Program-made: the position numbers and the translations under genes
Assembly (NCBI GenBank): GCA_001509335.1
Contig: LGGY01000041.1
Location: 1 to 5,671 of the forward strand
Source of the DNA: Fidelibacterota bacterium 46_43
GTDB taxonomy: Bacteria; Fidelibacterota; Fidelibacteria; Fidelibacterales; Fidelibacteraceae
Direction of reading: 5' to 3'
Length of the DNA stretch: 5,671 nucleotides
Notes under the pieces: generated by a model
What the model was told of the DNA's origin: nothing
Database searches by the model: none
What the model saw: only the letters and a program-made list of their open reading frames with translations
Shown here: one piece after another, positions 1 through 5,671 of the stretch
Layout of the letters: each line of letters starts with the position of its first letter
How positions within the stretch are numbered: the stretch's first letter is position 1

Positions 1-524
1 AGGAACCGGAGAAACTGCAATATCTTCCCGACCAGGAAGTGAACACACTGGAAGATACAGACCGCCGCCTGGCATCCAGGGTCATTGCCACCTTTCGCGA
101 TGGAGAAATGACCGTAGGTGACCTGATCATGAATTACCGGGTCAATCCACAGCCGGTTACATACACATCGGAAGCCGGTCTCCGGGAAAGTCTGAAAAAT
201 GCTGCTGCGGTTTATGTCCGGGATTATATCCTTTCAGAAATGGGTCTCCGGGAAAAATTGGATCAGTTCCCCTCTGTCCGGGAAGAAGTTCAAACCCGCA
301 GGGAATATTTACTGGCTGAAAAAATGATCCGGAAACTCTACCACTCTGTCAAAGATAGCATCACAAGCGATGAAGAAAAGGAAGCCTGGCTTGAAGACTA
401 TCTGACAACATTGAGGACGGATGCATCCATTGAGATTGATGAGGATCTTCTTTTAAGTATCAACACCTCAGACGAGGGATTCACGCGGAAAATAGATTTT
501 GTGGGGGTCTCCACATCATATTAG
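1..524 (+). CDS. PpiC/SurA-like periplasmic peptidyl-prolyl isomerase or chaperone, C-terminal part (5' truncated)
   Basis: The reading frame is open from base 3 (first complete codon GAA) to the TAG at 522-524, giving 173 residues. The GTG at base 39 is an internal Val codon, because coding sequence of the same character runs upstream of it to the window edge. Seen: a stretch around residues 26-40 (A-T-F-R-D-G-E-M-T-V-G-D-L) resembling the 'DGxxItvgDl' element of SurA/PpiC-type proteins. It is followed by a long charged helical region and an end (W-L-E-D-Y-L-x-x-L-R, then I-E-I-D-E-D-L-L) typical of the C-terminal helix and strand of these foldases. Family knowledge: such proteins are exported chaperones, often with parvulin domains, that help outer-membrane proteins fold. 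No parvulin domain lies in the visible part; it or the signal peptide would be upstream. The PorV-like barrel gene 16 bases downstream fits a role in envelope biogenesis. The assignment rests on sequence pattern only. Confidence 0.6.
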   Translation, partial: EPEKLQYLPDQEVNTLEDTDRRLASRVIATFRDGEMTVGDLIMNYRVNPQPVTYTSEAGLRESLKNAAAVYVRDYILSEMGLREKLDQFPSVREEVQTRREYLLAEKMIRKLYHSVKDSITSDEEKEAWLEDYLTTLRTDASIEIDEDLLLSINTSDEGFTRKIDFVGVSTSY

Positions 525-529
525 TGAAC

Positions 530-534
530 AGGAG
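530..534 (+). promoter_or_regulatory. Ribosome binding site (AGGAG) for the PorV-like gene
   Basis: AGGAG lies six bases before the ATG at 541 and just after the TAG of the preceding gene. It decides the start: an in-frame TTG at 499 would add 14 residues, overlap the upstream gene and put a non-signal-like segment ahead of the clear signal peptide. Confidence 0.8.
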
Positions 535-540
535 TTTTTT

Positions 541-1581
541 ATGAAAAGCGCTCAGATAAAAAAACGCCTTATCCAAACGGGAGTCATTCTGCTGCTTGGG
601 ACATCCCTTGGATATAGTGAATCGGGCAGGATGACCAATGTGGGAACAACCGCGGCACCTTTTCTGGAAGTTGGAGTGGGATCCCGGGCTATTGGTATGG
701 GAGGAGCTTTTGTAGCTATATCCAATGATGTATCAGCCCTGTACTGGAATCCTGCCGGCTTGTGCCGTATGGATCAGGGAGAGGCTGTCTTTGAAAGAAT
801 TGAATGGCTTGCAGATATATCATTTAATTACATGGGGGTTACTCTTCCCTTTCAGCGCTTTGGAACCGCCGGTTTTTCCCTCAATGCCATGACGGTCCCC
901 CACATGAAAGTCCGAACCGTGGATTTTCCTAACGGGACCGGTGAAGAATATGATGCCACGAGCTATGCCATAGGACTCTCATATTCCTTTGGAATCACAG
1001 ACCGTTTTTCCATGGGGTTTACCGGAAAGTATATCTCTGAACGTATCTGGCATGAAAACACCTCAACCGTCGCCGTTGATATCGGAACCCTGTATCACAC
1101 CGGATTCGGCAGCCTGCGTATCGGGGCAGCCATTACCAATTTCGGCCCGTCCCTTCAAATGGACGGAAGTGATCTGATCATCTATTACGATGCCGATGAA
1201 TCCATTGACGGGAATAACGACCGGATCATGGGGAAACTGATGACCGATGACTGGCCCCTTCCGTTAAACATGCAATTCGGACTGGCATACGATGTGATAA
1301 ACAAACAACAGGCCCGCCTGACGATCGCTGTCGATGCATTCCATCCTATCAACAATACGGAAAGCATTAATGCAGGCTGTGAGTTATTGCTGCTGAATAT
1401 GCTTTACCTCCGGGCCGGATATAAAGCCATTGGACAAAGGGATACGGAAGAAGGTTTGACCCTGGGAATGGGTCTCCGCTATCAGATGTTCGGACAATCC
1501 AATATTATGGTGGATTATGCCTACGCCGATTTCGGCCGCTTGCAGCATGTCAACCGTTTTACAATCCGGCTGAATTTTTAG
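541..1581 (+). CDS. PorV/PorQ family outer-membrane beta-barrel protein
   Basis: A complete protein of 346 residues, a usual length for the family. It has a basic N-terminus (K7 K8 R9), a hydrophobic core at about 13-24 and a likely signal peptidase site near residue 26. The family signature follows at about 38-74: A-A-P-F-L-E-V-G, then G-S-R-A-I-G-M-G-G-A-F-V-A, then N-D-V-S-A-L-Y-W-N-P-A-G. The rest shows alternating beta-strand patterns typical of FadL-like barrels, and the protein ends in N-R-F-T-I-R-L-N-F, a terminal-Phe strand as expected for BAM-inserted barrels. Family knowledge: PorV is the outer-membrane shuttle of the type IX secretion system. It binds the C-terminal domain of cargo and passes it to the PorU sortase; PorQ and other paralogues have related or unknown jobs. 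The next gene encodes a T9SS cargo, which supports a link to secretion. I cannot tell PorV itself from a paralogue, so no symbol is given. Confidence 0.85.
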   Translation: MKSAQIKKRLIQTGVILLLGTSLGYSESGRMTNVGTTAAPFLEVGVGSRAIGMGGAFVAISNDVSALYWNPAGLCRMDQGEAVFERIEWLADISFNYMGVTLPFQRFGTAGFSLNAMTVPHMKVRTVDFPNGTGEEYDATSYAIGLSYSFGITDRFSMGFTGKYISERIWHENTSTVAVDIGTLYHTGFGSLRIGAAITNFGPSLQMDGSDLIIYYDADESIDGNNDRIMGKLMTDDWPLPLNMQFGLAYDVINKQQARLTIAVDAFHPINNTESINAGCELLLLNMLYLRAGYKAIGQRDTEEGLTLGMGLRYQMFGQSNIMVDYAYADFGRLQHVNRFTIRLNF

Positions 1582-1607
1582 GCGATACCATTGTAAACAT
1601 GCACCAC

Positions 1608-1611
1608 AGGA
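1608..1611 (+). promoter_or_regulatory. Ribosome binding site (AGGA) for the modular secreted protein
   Basis: AGGA within CACAGGAAC sits six bases before the ATG at 1618. The 36-base gap after the PorV-like gene shows no hairpin with a T-run, so co-transcription is likely. The ATG at 1599 is in another frame. Confidence 0.65.
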
Positions 1612-1617
1612 ACATAC

Positions 1618-4600
1618 ATGAATAAACACCAAGAGTACAGGGCGTCTGCAAAATTCCTTATTTGTCTGATCATTGGTTTTTCTATTTCCTTTGCAGACCA
1701 GATTCCCATTCCCCGTGTGGAACAAATGCCGAATCTTCCCCAGCCCTATCTGATGAGGAACTGGAAACAGGTGACTGCTGATTACGACAATCTTGTCTTT
1801 GATCTGAATCGGACAGGCCAGTATCTTCCATTGGTTTGGATTAATACCCATACCGTCAACTATCCCAATCACAACAGCTTTGGGCTCCATACCGTAGTGG
1901 GAACCCCTTACCCTGGGAACGCAGAAGCTATCAATGTGTTACCGGCAGTCATCGGTGCCACGCTGATTGGCATTGATAAAAGCAGTCAAAACGGACACAA
2001 CTGGGTCTTGGGTTGCGAGGAATGGTTTAACCGCAGACCTGAAGAAAATGTTTATCTGAATAATCCCACCAGTGAGAGCGGAGATGACTGGTGGTATACC
2101 ATGATGCCGAATGTCTTTTTTTATCAATTGTACGATCTCTATCCAGGTACCGGGGATTTTGATTTTCAATTTACATCGGTAGCCGACCAATGGTTAAAGG
2201 CAGTGGAAGTCATGGGCGGCAGTGCCACCCCCTGGAACCGGGCATCTATGAATTACCGGGGATGGTATTTATCCACCATGACACCCCACACAGAAGGCGT
2301 CACCGAACCGGAATCCGCCGGATCCATTGCATGGATTTTATACAATGCCTATGTACAAACCGGAAATCCGCGATACCGGATGGGTGCCGAATGGGCCATG
2401 GAATTCCTGAGTGGTTTTTCCACAAATGCAGCGTACGAATTACAGCTCCCTTATGGAGTCTATATCGCCGCCCGGATGAATGCAGAATTGGGCACTACCT
2501 ACAATGTGGATAAAATACTCAACTGGTGTTTTGATCCCGAGGGGAATGCCCGGCAGTGGGGAGTAACCTTGGGAAATTGGGGTGGATATGACTGTTACGG
2601 CCTGGTAGGTGAAGCCCTTTACGACGGATATGCCTTTGCCATGAACGGCTTTGAAATGGCCGGAGCTCTGGTACCGATGGTCCGGTATGATGACCGCTAT
2701 GCCCGGGCTATCGGCAAATGGGTATTGAATCTGGCCAATGCTTCCCGGCTTTTTTACGCCAATTACCTCCCGGCTGATCACCAGGATGGCGAAGCCTGGG
2801 CGTATGAATACGACACCACCGCCTGTATCGCCCATGAATCCATGCGGGAATTTGCCATCGGCTCCGGAGTCAGTCCCTTTGCTACCGGCGATGCCATTTC
2901 CGGCGGCTGGGGGGCGACCAATTTCGCCCTCTATGGCTCATCCCATGTGGGGATTTTAGGCAGTATGATCGATACAACCGAAATACCGGGTATCTTACAG
3001 CTTGATCTATGTAAAACAGACTATTTCCAAAAAGATTTCTATCCTTCCTATTTATACTATAATCCGTATGACGAAGAGAAAACGGTAACACTAAATGCCG
3101 GTTCAACAGGTGTGGATCTCTATGATGCCGTCACGAATCAAATCCTCAAAACTGCCATCAGTGGAGAAACATTCATAACTATTCCTGCAGACGGAGTGAT
3201 TCTGGCCGTCTTGATACCTACCGGAGGAAGTATCACATACGATGAAGAAACGATGCGGGTGAATGGTATCGCGGCCGATTACAGCAGCGGCCAGCCTGTG
3301 AGCAATCACCAGCCAAGAATCAAAGCCCTGGCAACAGACTCTGAAACAATCCTTTTCAACCAGCCCATTACCGTCTACTGTACGGCGACAGACCGGGATC
3401 TGGATGCCCTCACTTATCTGTGGTCGACTGGAAATGATACGCTGGATGGTAATTCACCATCTATCACCTGGACCGCTCCGTCTGTGGATACGGTGATAAC
3501 CCTTTACTGCACCGTCAGTGACGGGATCGCCGAACCGGTCCGGGACAGCCTGACATTATCTGTCATCGAGGCATTGAACCATGAGCCGGTGATTAAGGAA
3601 ATGGTGGCCTCTGCGCGAAAAATTGATAAACAGGATACCACATATATCAAGTGTGTGGCATCCGATCCCGATTCCGATCTTTTGAATTTTGAATGGGCAG
3701 CTGCTTTTGGAACCCTAACAGGAAGCGATTCGATAGTTACATGGGTCGCCCCTGATTCGGCGGGATATTATTTTGTACTCTGCACTGTCGATGATGCCCG
3801 AGGAGGATACGATACAGACAGTATCGGAATCGCCGTCCGGGATTCATCCGTCGCACAGACCGGGGATCCGGTAGCCTGGTATCCCTTCAGCGGCAACGCA
3901 CAGGATTACAGCGGAATGAATAACCATGGTACCGTATACGGCGCCGTTTTGACGGCAAATCGTTTTTCTAATGCCAACTGCGCCTATTCCTTTAACGGCA
4001 CCAGTCATCATATCCGGGTACCCAACAGCAGCAGCCTGAATTTCACAGATGCCATAACTGTCAGTTTCTGGATGAATGCTTCCGAACTTTACAGCTCCCG
4101 GGAATCTTATCCGATTTCACATGGAAACTGGGAAAATCGCTGGAAAATCTCCATCATCCCCGATAAAAGGATCCGGTGGACCGTGAAAACAACGGACGGT
4201 GTGAAAGATCTGGACTCACAGATAAAGGTTTCTACAAGTACATGGTACCATGTTGTCGGATTATACGACGGACAAAATTTTGAATTATTCATCAACGGGA
4301 ATCTGGATGCTCATTCTTCTTTCACGGGTACTCTATTAACCACCTCCATCGACCTGATGATCGGACAGGTATTACCCAATGTCACTGAATATAATTTTAA
4401 AGGCATTCTGGATGATATCGCCATCTATGATTATGCCCTATCCCTGAAAGAAATCACAGAACTCTATGCCGTAAGCAGCAGGATTCATGATACTAGCAAA
4501 GAATTGCCGAATCATGTCCACCTGGCCCAGAATTATCCCAACCCCTTTAATCCCACCACTACCCTTCAATTTGATATCCCCCGGGGAGGCCATGTAAAAC

Positions 4601-4773
4601 TGCAGATTTTTAATATCAACGGCCGGTTGATTGAAACACTTGTGGATGAATACAAAGCTGCAGGTTCCTATTCCCATGTATGGAATTCCCCTAATATCAG
4701 CTCCGGCATTTATGTTTATCGCTTACAGACAGATGAGCTGACACTGGTGAAAAAATGTGTGAAATTGAAATAA
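1618..4773 (+). CDS. Large modular T9SS-secreted protein: unassigned helical (putative glycan-active) domain, two Ig-like repeats, LamG domain, type A sorting domain
   Basis: A complete protein of 1051 residues. The signal peptide spans 1-26 (hydrophobic 13-25, likely cut after S-F-A). Residues about 35-450 form a Trp/Tyr/Gly-rich region with amphipathic helix-like segments, suggesting an (alpha/alpha) barrel like those of many glycosidases and lyases. Conspicuous acidic or polar clusters include S-G-D-D-W-W-Y (154-160), T-E-G-V-T-E-P-E (225-232), G-G-Y-D-C-Y-G (322-328) and D-G-E-A-W-A-Y-E-Y (390-398). I do not recognise a named family, so any catalytic role is inference. A small beta domain follows (about 478-540). 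Two Ig/PKD-like repeats lie at 563-651 and 654-744. A LamG/ConA-like domain spans 751-952, opening with W-Y-P-F-S-G-N-A-x-D-Y-S-G. The T9SS sorting domain is 969-1051. Expected fate: export by Sec, then across the outer membrane by T9SS, ending cell-attached or released. The PorV-like gene upstream and the lipoprotein 16 bases downstream suggest joint work on a polysaccharide. No frameshift or truncation is seen. Confidence 0.85.
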   Translation: MNKHQEYRASAKFLICLIIGFSISFADQIPIPRVEQMPNLPQPYLMRNWKQVTADYDNLVFDLNRTGQYLPLVWINTHTVNYPNHNSFGLHTVVGTPYPGNAEAINVLPAVIGATLIGIDKSSQNGHNWVLGCEEWFNRRPEENVYLNNPTSESGDDWWYTMMPNVFFYQLYDLYPGTGDFDFQFTSVADQWLKAVEVMGGSATPWNRASMNYRGWYLSTMTPHTEGVTEPESAGSIAWILYNAYVQTGNPRYRMGAEWAMEFLSGFSTNAAYELQLPYGVYIAARMNAELGTTYNVDKILNWCFDPEGNARQWGVTLGNWGGYDCYGLVGEALYDGYAFAMNGFEMAGALVPMVRYDDRYARAIGKWVLNLANASRLFYANYLPADHQDGEAWAYEYDTTACIAHESMREFAIGSGVSPFATGDAISGGWGATNFALYGSSHVGILGSMIDTTEIPGILQLDLCKTDYFQKDFYPSYLYYNPYDEEKTVTLNAGSTGVDLYDAVTNQILKTAISGETFITIPADGVILAVLIPTGGSITYDEETMRVNGIAADYSSGQPVSNHQPRIKALATDSETILFNQPITVYCTATDRDLDALTYLWSTGNDTLDGNSPSITWTAPSVDTVITLYCTVSDGIAEPVRDSLTLSVIEALNHEPVIKEMVASARKIDKQDTTYIKCVASDPDSDLLNFEWAAAFGTLTGSDSIVTWVAPDSAGYYFVLCTVDDARGGYDTDSIGIAVRDSSVAQTGDPVAWYPFSGNAQDYSGMNNHGTVYGAVLTANRFSNANCAYSFNGTSHHIRVPNSSSLNFTDAITVSFWMNASELYSSRESYPISHGNWENRWKISIIPDKRIRWTVKTTDGVKDLDSQIKVSTSTWYHVVGLYDGQNFELFINGNLDAHSSFTGTLLTTSIDLMIGQVLPNVTEYNFKGILDDIAIYDYALSLKEITELYAVSSRIHDTSKELPNHVHLAQNYPNPFNPTTTLQFDIPRGGHVKLQIFNINGRLIETLVDEYKAAGSYSHVWNSPNISSGIYVYRLQTDELTLVKKCVKLK
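3304..3849 (+). repeat. Tandem pair of Ig/PKD-like domains inside the secreted protein
   Basis: Residues 563-651 and 654-744 are clear copies of one module. Each opens N-H-x-P-x-I-K, has a Cys strand followed by an acidic D-x-D segment, then an aromatic and Trp, then T/V-W-x-A-P, and a closing C-T-V-x-D strand. Cys588-Trp602-Cys631 in the first and Cys679-Trp693-Cys722 in the second have identical spacing (14 and 43 residues). This matches the Cys-Trp-Cys core of Ig folds and suggests one disulfide per domain. The likely role is a spacer or ligand-binding module between the helical domain and the LamG domain. Confidence 0.75.
3868..4473 (+). other. LamG/concanavalin A-like jellyroll domain (Laminin_G_3 type) within the secreted protein
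   Basis: Residues 751-952 carry the usual landmarks in order: W-Y-P-F-S-G-N-A then D-Y-S-G-x-x-N-H-G at the start; Y-S-F-N-G-T then I-R-V-P; T-V-S-F-W-M-N-A; W-Y-H-V-V-G-L-Y-D-G; F-E-L-F-I-N-G; and a closing G-I-L-D-D-I-A-I-Y-D-Y-A-L-S. The full set is present with no gap. Such domains are often carbohydrate- or protein-binding appendages of secreted bacterial enzymes; the ligand cannot be read from the sequence. Confidence 0.85.
4522..4770 (+). other. Type IX secretion system type A C-terminal sorting domain
   Basis: Residues 969-1051 match this domain throughout: Q-N-Y-P-N-P-F-N-P-T-T-T-L-Q-F at the start, V-K-L-Q-I-F-N-I-N-G-R-L-I-E-T-L-V in the middle, then G-S-Y-S-H-V-W-N, S-S-G-I-Y-V-Y-R-L and the basic tail with K-K. 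Family knowledge: the domain steers the protein to the T9SS translocon and PorV, and is normally cleaved by the PorU sortase. A Cys (1047) sits in the last strand, where a hydrophobic residue is more usual. Confidence 0.92.
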
Positions 4774-4789
4774 GAATAAAGCACTAAAT

Positions 4790-5671
4790 ATGAAAAATCC
4801 CCTTTTTCTCTGTCGAAAATTCATCCGGCAAATCCAAAAATCTTCCGTGAAAAAAGTATCACATCTTTCACGGGGTTTAACCTTAACCTCAATCTTAACC
4901 TTAACCTCTTGTTCTCTCCCGCAAGAAATTGATTCATCCAAACTTCCGGTCAGCTTCACCGGAGATGCCAAAATTGAGGTGGGCAGCCCCTTTGTGGGAG
5001 TCTCTTTCCATCACAGTGCCATGATCCCCCAACGCGTCAGCTTCTATTATCCCGTGGCCAACAGTATCGATCACAGCCGGGATTACTGGACCCGGGATAC
5101 GTCGTATGTGGCAGACTGGACCCTGAAAATCGGAGACAGGCCATTACAGATCATTGGGAAAGAACCGGCACCTTTTGAACTCACACCGGCTTCAGTTTCT
5201 TTTATTCAGGAAAAGGAGAATTTTCACCTGAAAGCAGATTATCGCTTTTGTCAGAACAAACCGGCCATGATCCTGACGATTCAGATTATGAACACATCAG
5301 ATAAAACAGAAAAATTTGAATTCAGTACCCATTTTAACACAGCCATCCGGACCTGTCACACTTTCCAACCAATTAACCGGGCTGCAAGCATCCTTGAAGA
5401 AAGCACGGCCTATTTCCATTTTCAGGAGGATGATGCAGGTCATGCCGTGGTTTTTGTCGCTAACGGTGGAGACAGACCGATAGAAAGCACTCTCTCCAAT
5501 CCACCTCTTCCCCCTTCTGTGCGCCAGGTTTATACAAAAAATCTCAAACCGGGAGAAACCCTGGACATCGTACAGATTATCGGTTCATCCAGAAATGAAG
5601 AAAGCCGGGAACTGGTTGCAGATTTAGAGAAAAATTTTCGACAGGAAGTCGGGCTGTATGAAAACTATGTG
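4790..5671 (+). CDS. Lipoprotein with an N-terminal beta-sandwich-like region, possible six-hairpin glycosidase family member (3' truncated)
   Basis: The frame from ATG 4790 stays open to the right edge: 294 codons and no stop. A lipobox L-T-S-C places the lipidated Cys at residue 41, with Ser at +2, so an outer-membrane or surface lipoprotein is likely. The preceding N-region is unusually long (28 residues); a GTG at 4847 (codon 20) would give a standard short lipoprotein signal starting M-K-K. Neither start has a clear Shine-Dalgarno; 4790 is chosen for its ATG and its 16-base distance from the previous stop. Residues about 50-270 look beta-rich. Notable segments are Y-Y-P-V-A-N-S-I-D (86-94), D-Y-W-T-R-D (98-103), R-T-C-H-T-F (187-192) and a region near 250-265 reading L-K-P-G-E-T-L-D-I-V-Q-I-I-G-S-S-R. 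The pattern resembles the front beta-sandwich of six-hairpin glycosidases (debranching enzyme or trehalase-like), whose catalytic helical barrel would lie beyond the edge. That functional guess is weak. The neighbouring LamG protein makes a glycan role reasonable. Confidence 0.7.
   Translation, partial: MKNPLFLCRKFIRQIQKSSVKKVSHLSRGLTLTSILTLTSCSLPQEIDSSKLPVSFTGDAKIEVGSPFVGVSFHHSAMIPQRVSFYYPVANSIDHSRDYWTRDTSYVADWTLKIGDRPLQIIGKEPAPFELTPASVSFIQEKENFHLKADYRFCQNKPAMILTIQIMNTSDKTEKFEFSTHFNTAIRTCHTFQPINRAASILEESTAYFHFQEDDAGHAVVFVANGGDRPIESTLSNPPLPPSVRQVYTKNLKPGETLDIVQIIGSSRNEESRELVADLEKNFRQEVGLYENYV
4845..4873 (+). promoter_or_regulatory. Hairpin (8-bp inverted repeat) covering the alternative GTG start of the lipoprotein gene
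   Basis: CCGTGAAA (4845-4852) and TTTCACGG (4866-4873) are perfect inverted repeats around a 13-base loop. The possible GTG start (4847-4849) lies in the left arm. No T-run follows on the + strand, so this is not an intrinsic terminator. A role in translation or mRNA stability is only a possibility; the palindrome itself is certain. Confidence 0.45.
4877..4908 (+). repeat. 18-base in-frame duplication built of TTAACC hexamers in the lipoprotein signal peptide
   Basis: Four TTAACC hexamers stand at 4877, 4883, 4895 and 4901, arranged as two copies of TTAACCTTAACCTC spaced by AATC, so the period is 18 bases. It encodes L-T-L-T-S-I followed by L-T-L-T-S, ending directly before the lipobox Cys. 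The repeat therefore forms the whole hydrophobic core of the signal peptide. Confidence 0.9.

Noticed and set aside
39..524. GTG at 39 as the start of a short complete gene
   Set aside because: The frame is open upstream to the window edge with protein-like content, there is no ribosome binding site before 39 and no signal peptide would result. It is the tail of a longer gene.
1384..1890. 168-codon reverse-strand open frame
   Set aside because: It lies antisense across the end of the PorV-like gene, the intergenic gap and the start of the large secreted protein, all of which have convincing family features. Its translation has no recognisable motif.
2190..2513. 107-codon + strand open frame inside the large protein gene
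   Set aside because: It is an out-of-frame shadow with Cys/His/Arg-rich, low-quality translation and no ribosome binding site.
2440..2835. 131-codon reverse-strand open frame
   Set aside because: It is antisense to the helical domain of the large protein, with no motif and no initiation signal; its openness is explained by codon bias on the other strand.
4845..4873. The hairpin as an intrinsic terminator after the large protein gene
   Set aside because: The right arm is followed by GGTTTAACC rather than a T-run, and the hairpin lies inside the continuing open frame of the lipoprotein.
4877..4908. TTAACC repeats as a telomere-like or CRISPR-type element
   Set aside because: There are only four hexamers in two pairs, wholly within a signal-peptide coding stretch, with no spacer-repeat structure. 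A coding duplication explains them better.

Overview
The window holds four genes on the + strand, separated by only 16, 36 and 16 bases. I see no terminator or promoter between them, so they read as one operon that continues past both ends of the window. Layout: (1) the C-terminal part of a periplasmic foldase resembling PpiC/SurA, cut by the left edge; (2) a complete outer-membrane beta-barrel protein of the PorV/PorQ family; (3) a complete, large, modular secreted protein of 1051 residues, with signal peptide, unrecognised helical (probably enzymatic) region, small beta domain, two Ig-like repeats, LamG/ConA-like domain and a type A type IX secretion (T9SS) sorting domain; (4) the N-terminal 294 codons of a lipoprotein whose beta-rich region resembles the front domain of six-hairpin glycosidases, cut by the right edge.

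The organism is very probably a diderm bacterium of the FCB (Fibrobacteres-Chlorobi-Bacteroidetes) superphylum or a neighbouring candidate phylum. The evidence is the PorV-type barrel and the sorting domain, which opens with a Q-N-Y-P-N-P-F-N-P motif. That motif is especially common in Ignavibacteria, Calditrichota, Marinimicrobia, KSB1 and similar groups. Base composition is near balanced, Shine-Dalgarno sites are short, and CCGG is strikingly frequent. I cannot name the phylum from the sequence alone.

The genes make a plausible functional chain. A periplasmic chaperone could help outer-membrane proteins fold. The PorV-like barrel could receive or anchor T9SS cargo. The modular protein is an evident T9SS cargo with carbohydrate-binding-type domains, and the lipoprotein may be a second glycan-active factor. 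This suggests surface breakdown or binding of a polysaccharide, but the substrate and the catalytic activity are not visible here.

Most interesting points: a PorV-family gene directly upstream of a T9SS cargo gene; the unassigned helical domain of that cargo; its two Ig repeats with identically spaced Cys-Trp-Cys residues; and, at the start of the lipoprotein gene, an 18-base in-frame duplication built from TTAACC hexamers inside the signal peptide, next to a hairpin that covers an alternative GTG start.
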